Of a DNA stretch of 64,000 nt, positions 41,563-52,422 are shown piece after piece (the first letter of the stretch is position 1; each line of letters begins with the position of its first letter). Below the pieces are notes generated by a model. That model had not been told where the DNA came from. It saw nothing but the letters and a program-made list of their open reading frames with translations, and made no database searches. Position numbers and translations under genes: made by a program. This DNA comes from Pseudomonas parafulva (GTDB lineage: Bacteria; Pseudomonadota; Gammaproteobacteria; Pseudomonadales; Pseudomonadaceae). Where the stretch lies: positions 1,767,001 to 1,831,000 of the forward strand of contig NZ_CP019952.1 of assembly GCF_002021815.1 (NCBI RefSeq), read 5' to 3'.

Positions 41563-42930
41563 TTACGCGGCCTCCACATTGAGCATGAGTTGGGCATGGA
41601 TGGCCTGGGCCGCCACCTTGCCATGTTGTACGGCCTGTACGGTGAGGTCCTGGCCCAGGGCAGTGCAGTCACCGCCGGCATACACGCCCGGTAAGCTGGT
41701 CTGCATGCACTCATCGACGCGGATGCGCTCCCCATCGCGGGCCAGTTGCGCGGCGACCGGGTCAGCCAGGCTTTGTTCTTCCAAGCGCTGCCCGATGGCC
41801 TTGAAGATCGCGTCGGCAGCCAGTTCGAAGGTTTCCCCGGTATCACCCAGGCGACCGTCCACCATCGCCGTGCGCGCGAAGCGCATGCCGCGTACGTTGC
41901 CATCGTCGCTCAGCAGTACGGCGTCGGGACGCGCCCAGGAGTGCAGGCGCACCTGGTTGGCCTTGGCGATGGCTTGCTCGTGGCCCGTGGCGCCCATGTC
42001 GGGCGCCCCACGGCGATACACCAGGTTGACGTCGCGTGCCCCCAGGCGGCTCATCTGCACGGCCATGTCGATCGCCGTGTTGCCGGCGCCGATCACCAGG
42101 CAGCGGTCGGCCAAAGGCAAGCGGCTGAGGTCATCCGCCTGGCGCAGCTCGCGGATGTAGTCGGTGGCAGCCAGCAGGCCCGGCGCCTGCTCATCGGGCA
42201 GGCCCAGTTGCCGCACGGCACTGAGCCCAAGGCCGAGAAACACGGCATCGTACTGGTCCCGCAAGTCACCGAGCCTCAGGTTGCTGCCCAGGCGCTGGTT
42301 GTAGCGGATCTCGATACCACCGATGCCCAGCAAAAACGCCACTTCACGCTGGGCGAAGTCATCCACCAGCTTGTAGCGGGCAATGCCGTACTCGTTCAGA
42401 CCGCCCGGTTTTTCACTGGCTTCGAAGATGACTACATCGTGCCCGTGCATGGCCAGGCGATGTGCGCAGGACAAGCCCGCCGGGCCGGCGCCGACCACGG
42501 CGATACGCTTGCCGGTCGCCACAGAGCGCTGGAAGGGATGCCCGCTGAACTGGGCGTTGTCCAGGGCATAGCGCTGCAACTGACCAATCAGCACCGGCGC
42601 GCATTCCTGCGCGTTGTTGCGCACGCAGGCCTGTTCGCAAAGGATTTCGGTCGGGCAGACACGGGCGCAGCTGCCACCCAGGATGTTGGCCGACAGAATC
42701 CGTTCGGCAGCACCTTCCAGGTTTTCATCACTGATGCGGTGGATGAAGGACGGAATGTCGATGTCGCTGGGGCAGGCGTTGATGCACGGGGCATCGTAGC
42801 AGTACAGACAGCGCGCGCTCTCCACGGCGGCCTGGCGCGCGGTCAGTGGTGGAACCAAGTCGCTGAAATGCTCGGCCAGCTGGTCGCTACCGGCCCCAGG
42901 GCGCGGCAAATGGTTCAGTGCGTCGATCAC
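41563..42930 (-). CDS. preT: NAD-dependent dihydropyrimidine dehydrogenase subunit PreT, 455 aa
   Basis: The flavoprotein subunit feeding electrons from NADH to PreA. An N-terminal Fe-S domain (CLYCYDAPCINACPSDIDIP, CARVCPTEILCEQAC) precedes two Rossmann folds: AVVGAGPAGLSCAHRLA for FAD and VIGAGNTAIDMAVQMSRLG for NADH, ending with LPGVYAGGDCTALGQDL. GTG 42930 is chosen because GAGAGG lies 8 bases upstream and the next residues (VIDALNHLPRPG) start the conserved region; the frame stays open to 43014. It resembles the small subunit of glutamate synthase but the PreA neighbour settles the call (pydX in P. putida). Confidence 0.9.
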   Translation of the reverse strand: MIDALNHLPRPGAGSDQLAEHFSDLVPPLTARQAAVESARCLYCYDAPCINACPSDIDIPSFIHRISDENLEGAAERILSANILGGSCARVCPTEILCEQACVRNNAQECAPVLIGQLQRYALDNAQFSGHPFQRSVATGKRIAVVGAGPAGLSCAHRLAMHGHDVVIFEASEKPGGLNEYGIARYKLVDDFAQREVAFLLGIGGIEIRYNQRLGSNLRLGDLRDQYDAVFLGLGLSAVRQLGLPDEQAPGLLAATDYIRELRQADDLSRLPLADRCLVIGAGNTAIDMAVQMSRLGARDVNLVYRRGAPDMGATGHEQAIAKANQVRLHSWARPDAVLLSDDGNVRGMRFARTAMVDGRLGDTGETFELAADAIFKAIGQRLEEQSLADPVAAQLARDGERIRVDECMQTSLPGVYAGGDCTALGQDLTVQAVQHGKVAAQAIHAQLMLNVEAA

Positions 42931-43069
42931 GGTGGTAGCCTCTCTTTCTTGTCGTGGGCTTGAAAGGGTGGAGCGCAGGCGGCCCCGCTCACCGGCACGC
43001 CGTGCTCCAGGCACGGGTTGGCCTGACGAGTCGGTCTTGCAATGAAAGCCGGTCGATCAGTGTCAGCGG

Positions 43070-44845
<1,776 letters not shown>

Positions 44846-46336
44846 ATGCAACAGAGCAGATCGCACGTGGTTGATCGCAACGGCCTGGTAGAGCTGTGCG
44901 AAGGCGCCGACGTGCTCGACAGCCCGCGCTACAACCCCGACATCGCTCCCACCAAGGTGCATCAGCGCACCTGGAACAGGTGGCACATCACCGCCCTGTG
45001 GGTAGGCATGTCCATCTGCGTGCCCACCTACACCCTGGGCGGCGTTCTCACGGCGTATTTCGGCCTGAGCGTGGGTGAAGCGTTGCTGGCCATTTTGCTG
45101 GCCAACCTCATCGTGCTGATTCCACTGACGCTCAACGCCTTCCCCGGTACCAAGTACGGCATACCCTTCCCGGTACTGCTGCGTGCATCCTTCGGCATCC
45201 TGGGTTCCAATGTGCCTTGCCTGGTGCGAGCGGTGGTCGCCTGCGGCTGGTTCGGGATCCAGACGCTGTTCGGTGGGCTGGCAATTCATCTGTTCCTGGG
45301 CTCGGTATTCGAGGGCTGGAAGGCCTTGGGCGGCACCGGCGAGGTGATCGGTTTCGTGATTTTCTGGTGCCTGAACCTATGGGTGGTGCTGCGCGGCGCC
45401 GAATCGATCAAGTGGCTGGAAACCTTGTCCGCACCTTTGCTGGTATCGGTGGGTATCGGGCTGCTGGTGTGGGCGCTGCCGCACATGTCCATGACCGAGT
45501 TGCTGGCCCAGCCACCGAAGCGTCCGCAAGGGGCCAGCGTGGTGGGCTACTTCTGCGCAGGGCTCACTGCCATGGTGGGCTTCTGGGCCACCCTGTCGCT
45601 GAACATCCCGGACTTCAGTCGTTATGCCCGTAGCCAGAAGGACCAGATTCTGGGGCAAATATTCGGCCTGCCCCTGACCATGTTCCTGTTCGCCTCGCTG
45701 GGTGTGGTGTTGACGGCGGCCTCGGCCTCGCTGGTGGGCGAGACTGTTTCCGATCCGGTGACGCTGATCGGCAAGATTCAGAGCCCCTTCTGGGTAGCCC
45801 TGGCCATGGCCTTGATCGTGATCGCTACCTTGTCCACCAATACGGCGGCCAACATCGTCTCGCCCACGAACGATTTCCAGAACATTGCGCCGCGCTTGAT
45901 CGGCCGCAGCCGGGCGGTGTGGCTGACCGGTTTCATCGGGCTGGCGCTGATGGGCCACGAGCTGCTCAAAAAGCTGGGCTGGATCGTTTCCGACATCAGC
46001 CTTGAAAGCGTCTATTCCAACTGGTTGCTGGGGTATTCCAGCCTGCTGGGTCCCATTGCCGGGATCATGGTGGTGGATTATTTCCTGGTCCGGCGTCAGT
46101 ACCTGGACCTGGCCGGGCTGTACCGCGATGACGTCTATCCCGCCTGGCACTGGCCCGGCTTTGCGGCCTTTGCGTTGCCCGTGGCGCTCACAGTAATGGC
46201 CATTGGCAACAGTCACTTCAGTTGGTTCTACGACTATGGCTGGTTCACCGGCTCGCTGCTTGGCGCTGGCTTGTATTACGTCTTCGCCGCCATGGCCGCC
46301 CGCAGCCCGGCGCGCATGGCCAAGCCTTTGCCTTGA
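44846..46336 (+). CDS. NCS1-family nucleobase (uracil/hydantoin) permease, 496 aa
   Basis: An inner-membrane nucleobase:cation symporter with about 12 membrane segments. Typical start: SPRYNPDIAPTKVHQRTWNR followed by the first membrane segment with VGMSICVPTYTLGG; later ASFGILGSNVPCLVRAVVAC, GFWATLSLNIPDFSRYARSQ and VDYFLVRRQYLDLAGLY. ATG 44846 is preferred because GGAGAAGG lies just upstream. It is divergent from the dihydropyrimidinase and precedes hydC by 77 bases, so uptake of uracil, thymine or hydantoins is the likely role. Confidence 0.9.
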   Translation: MQQSRSHVVDRNGLVELCEGADVLDSPRYNPDIAPTKVHQRTWNRWHITALWVGMSICVPTYTLGGVLTAYFGLSVGEALLAILLANLIVLIPLTLNAFPGTKYGIPFPVLLRASFGILGSNVPCLVRAVVACGWFGIQTLFGGLAIHLFLGSVFEGWKALGGTGEVIGFVIFWCLNLWVVLRGAESIKWLETLSAPLLVSVGIGLLVWALPHMSMTELLAQPPKRPQGASVVGYFCAGLTAMVGFWATLSLNIPDFSRYARSQKDQILGQIFGLPLTMFLFASLGVVLTAASASLVGETVSDPVTLIGKIQSPFWVALAMALIVIATLSTNTAANIVSPTNDFQNIAPRLIGRSRAVWLTGFIGLALMGHELLKKLGWIVSDISLESVYSNWLLGYSSLLGPIAGIMVVDYFLVRRQYLDLAGLYRDDVYPAWHWPGFAAFALPVALTVMAIGNSHFSWFYDYGWFTGSLLGAGLYYVFAAMAARSPARMAKPLP

Positions 46337-46413
46337 GTAACCTGCTCGTCGCAGTGCGGGCAGGCCCGCGCTGTGGCTTACACATCCGACAAGAAAAGCC
46401 TGAGGAGAAACCT

Positions 46414-47697
46414 ATGACCCGCGCTCAAGACGTTCTTCAATCGACTGCCCGGCATGTCGATAGCGCACGCTTGTGGCAATCGCTCATGGACTTGGCGCGC
46501 CTAGGCGCCACGCCCAAGGGTGGCGTCTGTCGCCTCGCCCTGACCGACTTGGATCGACAGGCCCGTGACCTGTTCGTGCAGTGGTGCGAAGCGGCGGGGT
46601 GCACGGTGACAGTCGACGGGGTGGGTAATCTGTTTGCCCGTCGGCCAGGGCGCAACGCAGCGCTGCCGCCGGTGATGACGGGCAGCCACATCGACACCCA
46701 GCCCACCGGTGGCAAGTTCGATGGCTGCTACGGGGTCATGGCTGGGCTGGAGGTCATCCGCACCCTCAACGACCTGGGCGTTGAAACCGAAGCACCGCTG
46801 GAAGTGGTGGTATGGACCAACGAGGAAGGCTCGCGCTTTGCGCCGTGCATGATGGGCTCGGGGGTCTTTGCCGGCAAGTTCAGTCTCGAGCAGACGCTGG
46901 CAAAACGCGATGCCCAAGGGATCAGCGTGGGCGAAGCGTTGAATGAAATCGGCTACGCCGGGAGCCGGGCGGTGACCGGCCACCCGGTGGGGGCGTATTT
47001 CGAAGCCCACATCGAACAAGGCCCGATCCTGGAAGACCAGGCCAAGACCATCGGCGTGGTGCTCGGCGCCCTGGGCCAGAAATGGTTCGACCTGACGTTG
47101 CGTGGGGTGGAGGCCCATGCCGGGCCAACGCCCATGCACCTGCGCAAGGATGCCCTGGTCGGCGCCGCTGCCGTGGTCGAAGCGGTCAACCGCGCCGCCC
47201 TGGGCCACCAGCCGCACGCCTGCGGTACGGTGGGCTGCCTGCAAGCCTATCCTGGCTCGCGCAATGTGATTCCTGGCGAAGTGCGCATGACCCTGGATTT
47301 GCGTCACCTCGAGGGGGGCCGGCTAGAGGGAATGATTGCCGAGGTCCGCAGCGTGATCGAACAGACCTGCGAACGGCATGGGCTGACGTATGAGCTGGTG
47401 CCCACCGCAGATTTTCCGGCCTTGTATTTCGACAACGGCTGCGTGGGTGCGGTACGTGAGTCGGCCCAGGCACTGGGTTTGCCGCACATGGATATCGTCA
47501 GCGGGGCAGGGCACGACGCGATCTTCCTGGCTGAACTCGGGCCCGCTGGCATGATCTTCGTGCCGTGCGAAAACGGCATCAGCCATAACGAAATCGAGAA
47601 CGCTACGCCAGAGGATCTGGCGGCGGGGTGTGCCGTGCTGCTGCGCGCCATGTTGGCGGCGTCCGAAGCGGTGGCCAAGGGGCGAATGGCGGCTTAG
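46414..47697 (+). CDS. hydC: N-carbamoyl-beta-alanine amidohydrolase (M20-family Zn hydrolase), 427 aa
   Basis: Last step of reductive pyrimidine degradation: N-carbamoyl-beta-alanine (or the 2-methyl form) to beta-alanine, CO2 and ammonia. M20/allantoate amidohydrolase motifs: MTGSHIDTQPTGGKFDGCYG (metal His/Asp), WTNEEGSRFAPCMMGS (metal Glu), HIEQGPILED, and SGAGHDAIFLAELGPAGMIF. Length is typical. ATG 46414 follows GAGGAGA. The family also holds L-carbamoylases and allantoate hydrolases; the surrounding pyrimidine genes decide the call. Confidence 0.92.
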   Translation: MTRAQDVLQSTARHVDSARLWQSLMDLARLGATPKGGVCRLALTDLDRQARDLFVQWCEAAGCTVTVDGVGNLFARRPGRNAALPPVMTGSHIDTQPTGGKFDGCYGVMAGLEVIRTLNDLGVETEAPLEVVVWTNEEGSRFAPCMMGSGVFAGKFSLEQTLAKRDAQGISVGEALNEIGYAGSRAVTGHPVGAYFEAHIEQGPILEDQAKTIGVVLGALGQKWFDLTLRGVEAHAGPTPMHLRKDALVGAAAVVEAVNRAALGHQPHACGTVGCLQAYPGSRNVIPGEVRMTLDLRHLEGGRLEGMIAEVRSVIEQTCERHGLTYELVPTADFPALYFDNGCVGAVRESAQALGLPHMDIVSGAGHDAIFLAELGPAGMIFVPCENGISHNEIENATPEDLAAGCAVLLRAMLAASEAVAKGRMAA

Positions 47698-47824
47698 CTG
47701 CGGGGCTGTTCACGCTGTTGTGGACGCTGTGGACGCTATAGCAGTCTGGTTGACAGGCGCTGCGAGGATGAAGCTGTGGGCGGTGGGGCGGTCTCTGGGT
47801 TTCAGCTTCGCGGTTTACATTGCC

Positions 47825-47868
47825 GGGTCCGCTGCGCGACCCATCGCGGCACGAGGCCGCTCCCACAA
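47825..47868 (+). repeat. REP-like element C
   Basis: GGGTCCGCTGCGCGACCCAT then CGCGGCACGAGGCCGCTCCC; same family as element A, with compensating changes (GGGTC/GACCC) that keep the first stem. Confidence 0.7.
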
Positions 47869-47911
47869 CGGGTAGCGGTGCTTGCAGAAATGTGAGGACT
47901 ACGCAGATCCA

Positions 47912-47960
47912 TTGTTGGAGGGCCTAGTGCCGCGATGGGCCGCGCAGCGGACCCCACGAT
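47912..47960 (-). repeat. REP-like element D (inverted relative to C)
   Basis: Minus strand reads ATCGTGGGGTCCGCTGCGCG, GCCCATCGCGGCACTAGGC and CCTCCAACAA, matching element C across 43 bases of spacer. Confidence 0.7.
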
Positions 47961-48030
47961 CTATAATTCACCCAGGAAGTCCAAGGCGACTCATACCCAT
48001 TCCAATACCACCCGGGCACATGCAGGTCGC

Positions 48031-48990
48031 TCAATCGACTGGCAACAAAACACCCTCACGCCCCAAATGATACCGCTGAAGGTCCGCGGCCAATGTGAGG
48101 TTGCCGGCATAGTGCAGGGCAGCCTCCTGCCTGATGTCATCGATCGAGGGGCTGCGCCGATTGTCAGCCTGGTAGCGCGCACTGAAGTGCGTCAGCACCA
48201 GGTTACGCACTCCGGCCGCTTCGGCAAACCGAGCCACTGCCGCCGCAGTACTGTGGCCATATGTCACGCCGGATCGCTCCACCGCAGGTTGCGTAAAGGT
48301 CGCTTCATGCACCAGCACGTCGGCATCTGCCGCTGCCTCGGCCAGCAGTTCGGGCGTGTCGTTGTCGCCGCAGATCATGATGCGGCGGGCAGCTCGACCA
48401 GGCTGAAGGTAGTGCGCCGCTTGCAGCTCACGACCTTGGTGATTCACTGCCAGGCCTTTCGCCAGCGCTCCCCACAGCGGCCCACGAGGCACGCCTTCGG
48501 CGTCAAGGCGCCTGCTGTCCAGCCGTGACTCGGGGCAGCGCTCCTCGAAGAGGTAGCCCACGCTGGGCACGCGGTGCGACAAAGTGACGGTGCTCACCGT
48601 TACGGCCGCGTTGTGCCAGCCACTGAACTCTTCGACGGGCAACAGCCGCAGATCGAAGGACAGATGACTGTCGGTAACCGCCAAACTGACGCGCACCCAA
48701 TCGTGCAAGGCCCGGGGCAGCACCACATCCAACGGTTGGCGCCGCCCGTTCATGCTTGCACTGGCCAGCAGGCCGGGCAAACCCAGGCAGTGGTCGCCAT
48801 GTACATGGGTGATGAAAATGCCGCCCAGGTCATGGGTCGACAGCGATGTGTGCAGCAGACGATGCTGAGTGCCCTCACCGCAATCGATCAAGTACCAGCG
48901 TTTACCCGTCGCTTCCAGCAGCGCCGTTGCGCTCACGTTGCGGGCCTTGGTCGGGGCACCGGCGCTGGTGCCCAGAAACAGCAGGTCCAT
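48031..48990 (-). CDS. rnz: Ribonuclease Z (ElaC/Trz family), 319 aa
   Basis: Metallo-beta-lactamase-fold tRNA 3'-end processing nuclease. Visible: [17 protein letters not shown] at the N-terminus (the GTSxGxPTxxRNxS motif of RNase Z), [26 protein letters not shown] (HxHxDH zinc motif), [27 protein letters not shown] and LTHFSARY. Length matches the short form (about 310 aa). GGAG precedes ATG 48990. It lies 30 bases after the lipocalin gene on the same strand. tRNA genes with encoded CCA make its exact role in Pseudomonas unclear. Confidence 0.9.
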   Translation of the reverse strand: MDLLFLGTSAGAPTKARNVSATALLEATGKRWYLIDCGEGTQHRLLHTSLSTHDLGGIFITHVHGDHCLGLPGLLASASMNGRRQPLDVVLPRALHDWVRVSLAVTDSHLSFDLRLLPVEEFSGWHNAAVTVSTVTLSHRVPSVGYLFEERCPESRLDSRRLDAEGVPRGPLWGALAKGLAVNHQGRELQAAHYLQPGRAARRIMICGDNDTPELLAEAAADADVLVHEATFTQPAVERSGVTYGHSTAAAVARFAEAAGVRNLVLTHFSARYQADNRRSPSIDDIRQEAALHYAGNLTLAADLQRYHLGREGVLLPVD

Positions 48991-49020
48991 GTCTACTCCT
49001 TGTCATGCGCCATCAAAGTC

Positions 49021-49581
49021 TTATTCGACGCCTGTGCTGTCAGCCTGGCGCCAGACCAGTTTGCTGGTGTCATAGCCTTGCTCGCGGGCAATCTCCAGCA
49101 GTTGGTCACGGGTCTTGTCCGGAATGGCCGGGGTGCGGGACAGCAGCCACAGGTACTCGCGGTTAGGATGGCCGACCAGCGCTACGCGGTAGTCCTTGTC
49201 GTGATAGAGCACCCAGTACTCACCCTTGGTCAGGTCAGGCGCCAGACGGCTGAACCAGTTGTCGAAGCGTACCCAGAGCTTGTCGGTGCTGCCCGGCTGC
49301 TGAGCTTCGGCGATACCCTTGGCCTCGTTCCACTGGCCGTCTTTCTCCCTGCAGCGGTTGGTCACATCGATTCGGCCATCGGTGCGCAGGGCGTAGTGGG
49401 CTTCTGATTGCACACAGTTGCGCTGGAAGAACATCGGCAACCTTGCCAGCTCGTACCAGGTGCCCTGGTAGCGTTGCAGGTCCACCTGCTGCGTGCGCGG
49501 TGGGGCAGGGTGATCATTGCCGGCGCAGCCAACCAGGGCAAGGGCCATGCAGGAAAGCATCAATGCCTTGCGTATCGCCAT
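49021..49581 (-). CDS. blc: Outer-membrane lipocalin lipoprotein (Blc-like), 186 aa
   Basis: Residues 1-19 form a lipoprotein signal peptide with lipobox LVGC (Cys19). The mature part has the lipocalin signature YQGTWYELARLPMFFQRNC and later WVRFDNWFSRLAPDLTKGEY, YRVALVGHPNREYLWLLSRT. Blc-type proteins bind lysophospholipids or fatty acids in the envelope and are often stress-induced. AGGAGA precedes the ATG. Usual length (about 175-190 aa). Confidence 0.9.
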   Translation of the reverse strand: MAIRKALMLSCMALALVGCAGNDHPAPPRTQQVDLQRYQGTWYELARLPMFFQRNCVQSEAHYALRTDGRIDVTNRCREKDGQWNEAKGIAEAQQPGSTDKLWVRFDNWFSRLAPDLTKGEYWVLYHDKDYRVALVGHPNREYLWLLSRTPAIPDKTRDQLLEIAREQGYDTSKLVWRQADSTGVE

Positions 49582-49761
49582 TGTGTTTCTCCTGAGAGTG
49601 AGTGCTTACACAGATTCGATGCCTGCCTTGAGCAAAAGTTGTACGCGCGTTGCCAGGCCTGGACCGTCCGCCCGTTCCGGCAGTCCCGCTTTTGGCAGAC
49701 GCACGGCAACCGGGCTGCGCTACCATCGCTGTCATTGCCAGAGCCCACAGGAGTGTCGCCC

Positions 49762-50574
49762 GTGACCCAGTACAGCGCGTTCAAGGTCGAGCTGAACGAG
49801 AACATTGCCCACGTTCAGATCAACCGCCCGGAAAAACTCAACGCCATGAATGCCGCGTTCTGGGAGGAAATCATCGAGATCTTCCAGTGGGTGGATGACA
49901 CCGACGCGGTACGGGCCGTGGTCATCAGCGGCGCTGGAAAACATTTCTCGGCCGGTATCGACCTGGCCATGCTGGCCTCGGTCGCGGGGCAGATGGGCAA
50001 GGACCCTTCGCGCAACGCCCGCACGTTGCGCAAGACCATCCTGAGCCTGCAAGCCTCGTTCAACGCCGTCGACCGCTGCCGCAAGCCCGTGCTGGCAGCG
50101 GTGCAGGGCTACTGCATCGGCGGGGCCATCGACCTGCTGTCAGCCTGCGACATGCGCTATTGCAGCCGTGACGTCCAGTTCTCCATCAAGGAAATCGACA
50201 TGGGCATGGCCGCGGACGTCGGCACACTGCAGCGTTTGCCACGCATCATCAACGACGGCATCATGCGGGAACTGGCCTACACGGGACGCACCGTCGAAGC
50301 CGAAGAGGCGCTGCGCATCGGCCTGGTGAACCGGGTCTACGATGACCAGGCCGCCTTGCTCGAAGGTGTGTTCGCCATTGCCCGGGACATCGCAGCCAAA
50401 TCACCGATCGCCGTGGCGGGTACCAAGCACATGCTCAGCTACATGCGTGATCACCGCATCGACGACGGCCTGGAGTACATCGCCACCTGGAATGCGGCGA
50501 TGTTGCAGTCCGAAGACATGCGCCTGGCCATGGCTGCACACATGAACAAACACAAACCGTCGTTCGCCGACTGA
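49762..50574 (+). CDS. Delta3,5-Delta2,4-dienoyl-CoA isomerase-like crotonase, 270 aa
   Basis: A crotonase-fold enzyme. The segment [20 protein letters not shown] followed by [20 protein letters not shown] matches mammalian ECH1: the Asp of GGAIDL, the Glu of KEID and the Asp of AADVG stand where ECH1 has its three acidic catalytic residues. Such enzymes shift paired double bonds during beta-oxidation of odd-position unsaturated fatty acids. GTG 49762 is chosen (CAGGAG 8 bases upstream; the frame runs on to 49408 without similarity). Generic enoyl-CoA hydratase is the fallback call. nudC follows by 35 bases. Confidence 0.82.
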   Translation: MTQYSAFKVELNENIAHVQINRPEKLNAMNAAFWEEIIEIFQWVDDTDAVRAVVISGAGKHFSAGIDLAMLASVAGQMGKDPSRNARTLRKTILSLQASFNAVDRCRKPVLAAVQGYCIGGAIDLLSACDMRYCSRDVQFSIKEIDMGMAADVGTLQRLPRIINDGIMRELAYTGRTVEAEEALRIGLVNRVYDDQAALLEGVFAIARDIAAKSPIAVAGTKHMLSYMRDHRIDDGLEYIATWNAAMLQSEDMRLAMAAHMNKHKPSFAD

Positions 50575-50609
50575 CAGAGTCGACGGGCGCACCTCACAGG
50601 AATGCCCTT

Positions 50610-51443
50610 ATGTCAGCACGCTGGACGACCGCAGTACTCGACCCGCAAACGCCCGCCGGACTGGCCGTGGCCCACAGCCCGGAGGGTTTTCTGGTTGGGG
50701 AAGAGGGCGCGTTGTTCCAGCGCGACTGGCTCAAGCGCCAGGGGCTGGATGTGCTGTGCGAGCATGGCATCGGCCACTTCGACGGCCAGCCGGTGTTTCT
50801 ACTTGAGCTCGCCAAGGCCGCCCGAATAGCCGGTTGCAGCTGGCGCGGCCTGCGCACGTTCATGCTCGAAGGGGATGCCGAGACCTACACGGTCCTGGGT
50901 TATGCCGCGCAGATCGGCACTTGGGCGCGCGAACATCGGTTCTGCGGCAGTTGCGGCCAGCCCATGTCGCAAATTCGCTGGGAGCGCGCCATGCACTGCA
51001 GCGCGTGCGACCTGCGCAGCTACCCGCGCATCTCGCCCAGCATGATCGTGTTGATTACACGGGGCGACGAGGTTCTGTTGGCGCGCTCGCCGCGTTTCGT
51101 GGCAGGTGTGTACAGCACCCTGGCAGGCTTCGCCGAACCCGGCGAGTCGGCCGAAGACTGCCTGGTGCGCGAGGTGCGCGAAGAGGTGGCGCTGGAGGTC
51201 AAGAACATCCAGTACGTGGGTAGCCAGTGCTGGCCCTTTCCGCACTCGATGATGCTGGGCTTTCATGCCGAATACGCCGCTGGCGACATCGTCATGCAGC
51301 CGGATGAAATCGAGGACGCCCGCTGGTTCAATGTGCACGACCTGCCGCCGCTGCCGGCGGGGCGGTCGATTGCCCGTTACCTGATCGACCTGTACGTAGC
51401 CCGCCGACTGGGCCATGCCGAACCTGCTTTCCCCGGACAGTGA
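50610..51443 (+). CDS. nudC: NADH pyrophosphatase NudC, 277 aa
   Basis: Nudix enzyme that hydrolyses NADH to NMNH and AMP and can remove NAD caps from RNA. A zinc ribbon ([26 protein letters not shown]) precedes the Nudix box [20 protein letters not shown]. The NudC hallmark SQPWPFPxS reads SQCWPFPHS here. Length is slightly above E. coli NudC (257). It probably forms a two-gene unit with the upstream isomerase. Confidence 0.93.
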   Translation: MSARWTTAVLDPQTPAGLAVAHSPEGFLVGEEGALFQRDWLKRQGLDVLCEHGIGHFDGQPVFLLELAKAARIAGCSWRGLRTFMLEGDAETYTVLGYAAQIGTWAREHRFCGSCGQPMSQIRWERAMHCSACDLRSYPRISPSMIVLITRGDEVLLARSPRFVAGVYSTLAGFAEPGESAEDCLVREVREEVALEVKNIQYVGSQCWPFPHSMMLGFHAEYAAGDIVMQPDEIEDARWFNVHDLPPLPAGRSIARYLIDLYVARRLGHAEPAFPGQ

Positions 51444-51509
51444 CCGATCAGGCCCGCTCCAGAGGGCGCGGCTCCTAAGCCGTTATGCGTGCAGTCCCTG
51501 GCTGGCGTA

Positions 51510-52289
51510 TCACGCCTGGCCAAACCAGTGCTGCCAGGCCAGGCGCACGGTCAGGGCCAGCACCACGGTGATGAACACAGGGCGGATGAACTTGCTGCCG
51601 CCGCTGATTGCCGTTCTGGCGCCGAAGAAGGCGCCGACCATGACTGACAGGCCCATGCACAGGCCGACGATGTAGTCCACCTGCCCGGAAATCACGAACA
51701 CCGTCAGGGCTGCGATGTTGCTGACGAAGTTCATGCTGCGGGCCACGCCACTGGCGCGAACCAGGTCGATGGGATAGAGCAGCAGGGTACTGACCGTCCA
51801 GAACGCACCTGTACCCGGCCCAGCCACGCCGTCATAGAAGCCCAGGGTCAGGCCTTGCGGCAGCTGCCACTTCTTGCGAATCGGGGCATCGGCGTCCAGT
51901 GGCGCCTTTGGCGTACCGCCGAACAACAGGTACAGGCCGCAGGCGAACACGATCACCGGCAGCATCTTGTTCAACCATTCGGCGGGCATGTAGTGCGCAA
52001 CGACCGCCCCTAGCAGGGCCCCGGCCAAGGTGCCAAACAGGGCACGACGCCACTGCACCGGGTGAAAGAGCTTGCGCCTGTAGTACGTCAGGCCGGCCGT
52101 GGCCGAGCCGAACGTGGAGCTGAGCTTGTTGGTGCCCAGTACCAGATGAGGCGGCATGCCGGCTGTCAGCAGGGCGGGCGTGGTCAGCAGGCCGCCGCCG
52201 CCAGCAATGGCATCGATGAAGCCGGCGACGAAAGCGACCACTGCCAGGATGAGCAGGGTCAAGGGTTCTACGGTAAGTTCGAAAGGCAT
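51510..52289 (-). CDS. TSUP (TauE/SafE) family membrane transporter, 259 aa
   Basis: About eight membrane segments in two repeats. The start FVAGFIDAIAGGGGLLTTPA, PHLVLGTNKLSSTFGSATAG and later FYDGVAGPGTGAFWTVS are typical TSUP motifs. The family exports sulfite, sulfoacetate or related anions, or takes up thiosulfate; no neighbour here points to a substrate. It is convergent with nudC. Confidence 0.88.
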   Translation of the reverse strand: MPFELTVEPLTLLILAVVAFVAGFIDAIAGGGGLLTTPALLTAGMPPHLVLGTNKLSSTFGSATAGLTYYRRKLFHPVQWRRALFGTLAGALLGAVVAHYMPAEWLNKMLPVIVFACGLYLLFGGTPKAPLDADAPIRKKWQLPQGLTLGFYDGVAGPGTGAFWTVSTLLLYPIDLVRASGVARSMNFVSNIAALTVFVISGQVDYIVGLCMGLSVMVGAFFGARTAISGGSKFIRPVFITVVLALTVRLAWQHWFGQA

Positions 52290-52422
52290 GGGAATCTGGC
52301 AGGCAATGTGACGGTATGCGACAAAACGCCGCGCGATAAGCGGGACATGTTAATACCCCTACCGTGCAAGTGCCAACGCGGGGGTTGATCGAGGTGCCCG
52401 CGCCAGCACGATACGGTCGTGA

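Larger units (their letters stand above)
47698..48030. repeat. Gap between convergent hydC and RNase Z genes with two REP-like elements
   Basis: Non-coding. Holds inverted REP-like elements at 47825-47868 and 47912-47960, listed next, and no clear T-tailed terminator. Confidence 0.7.
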
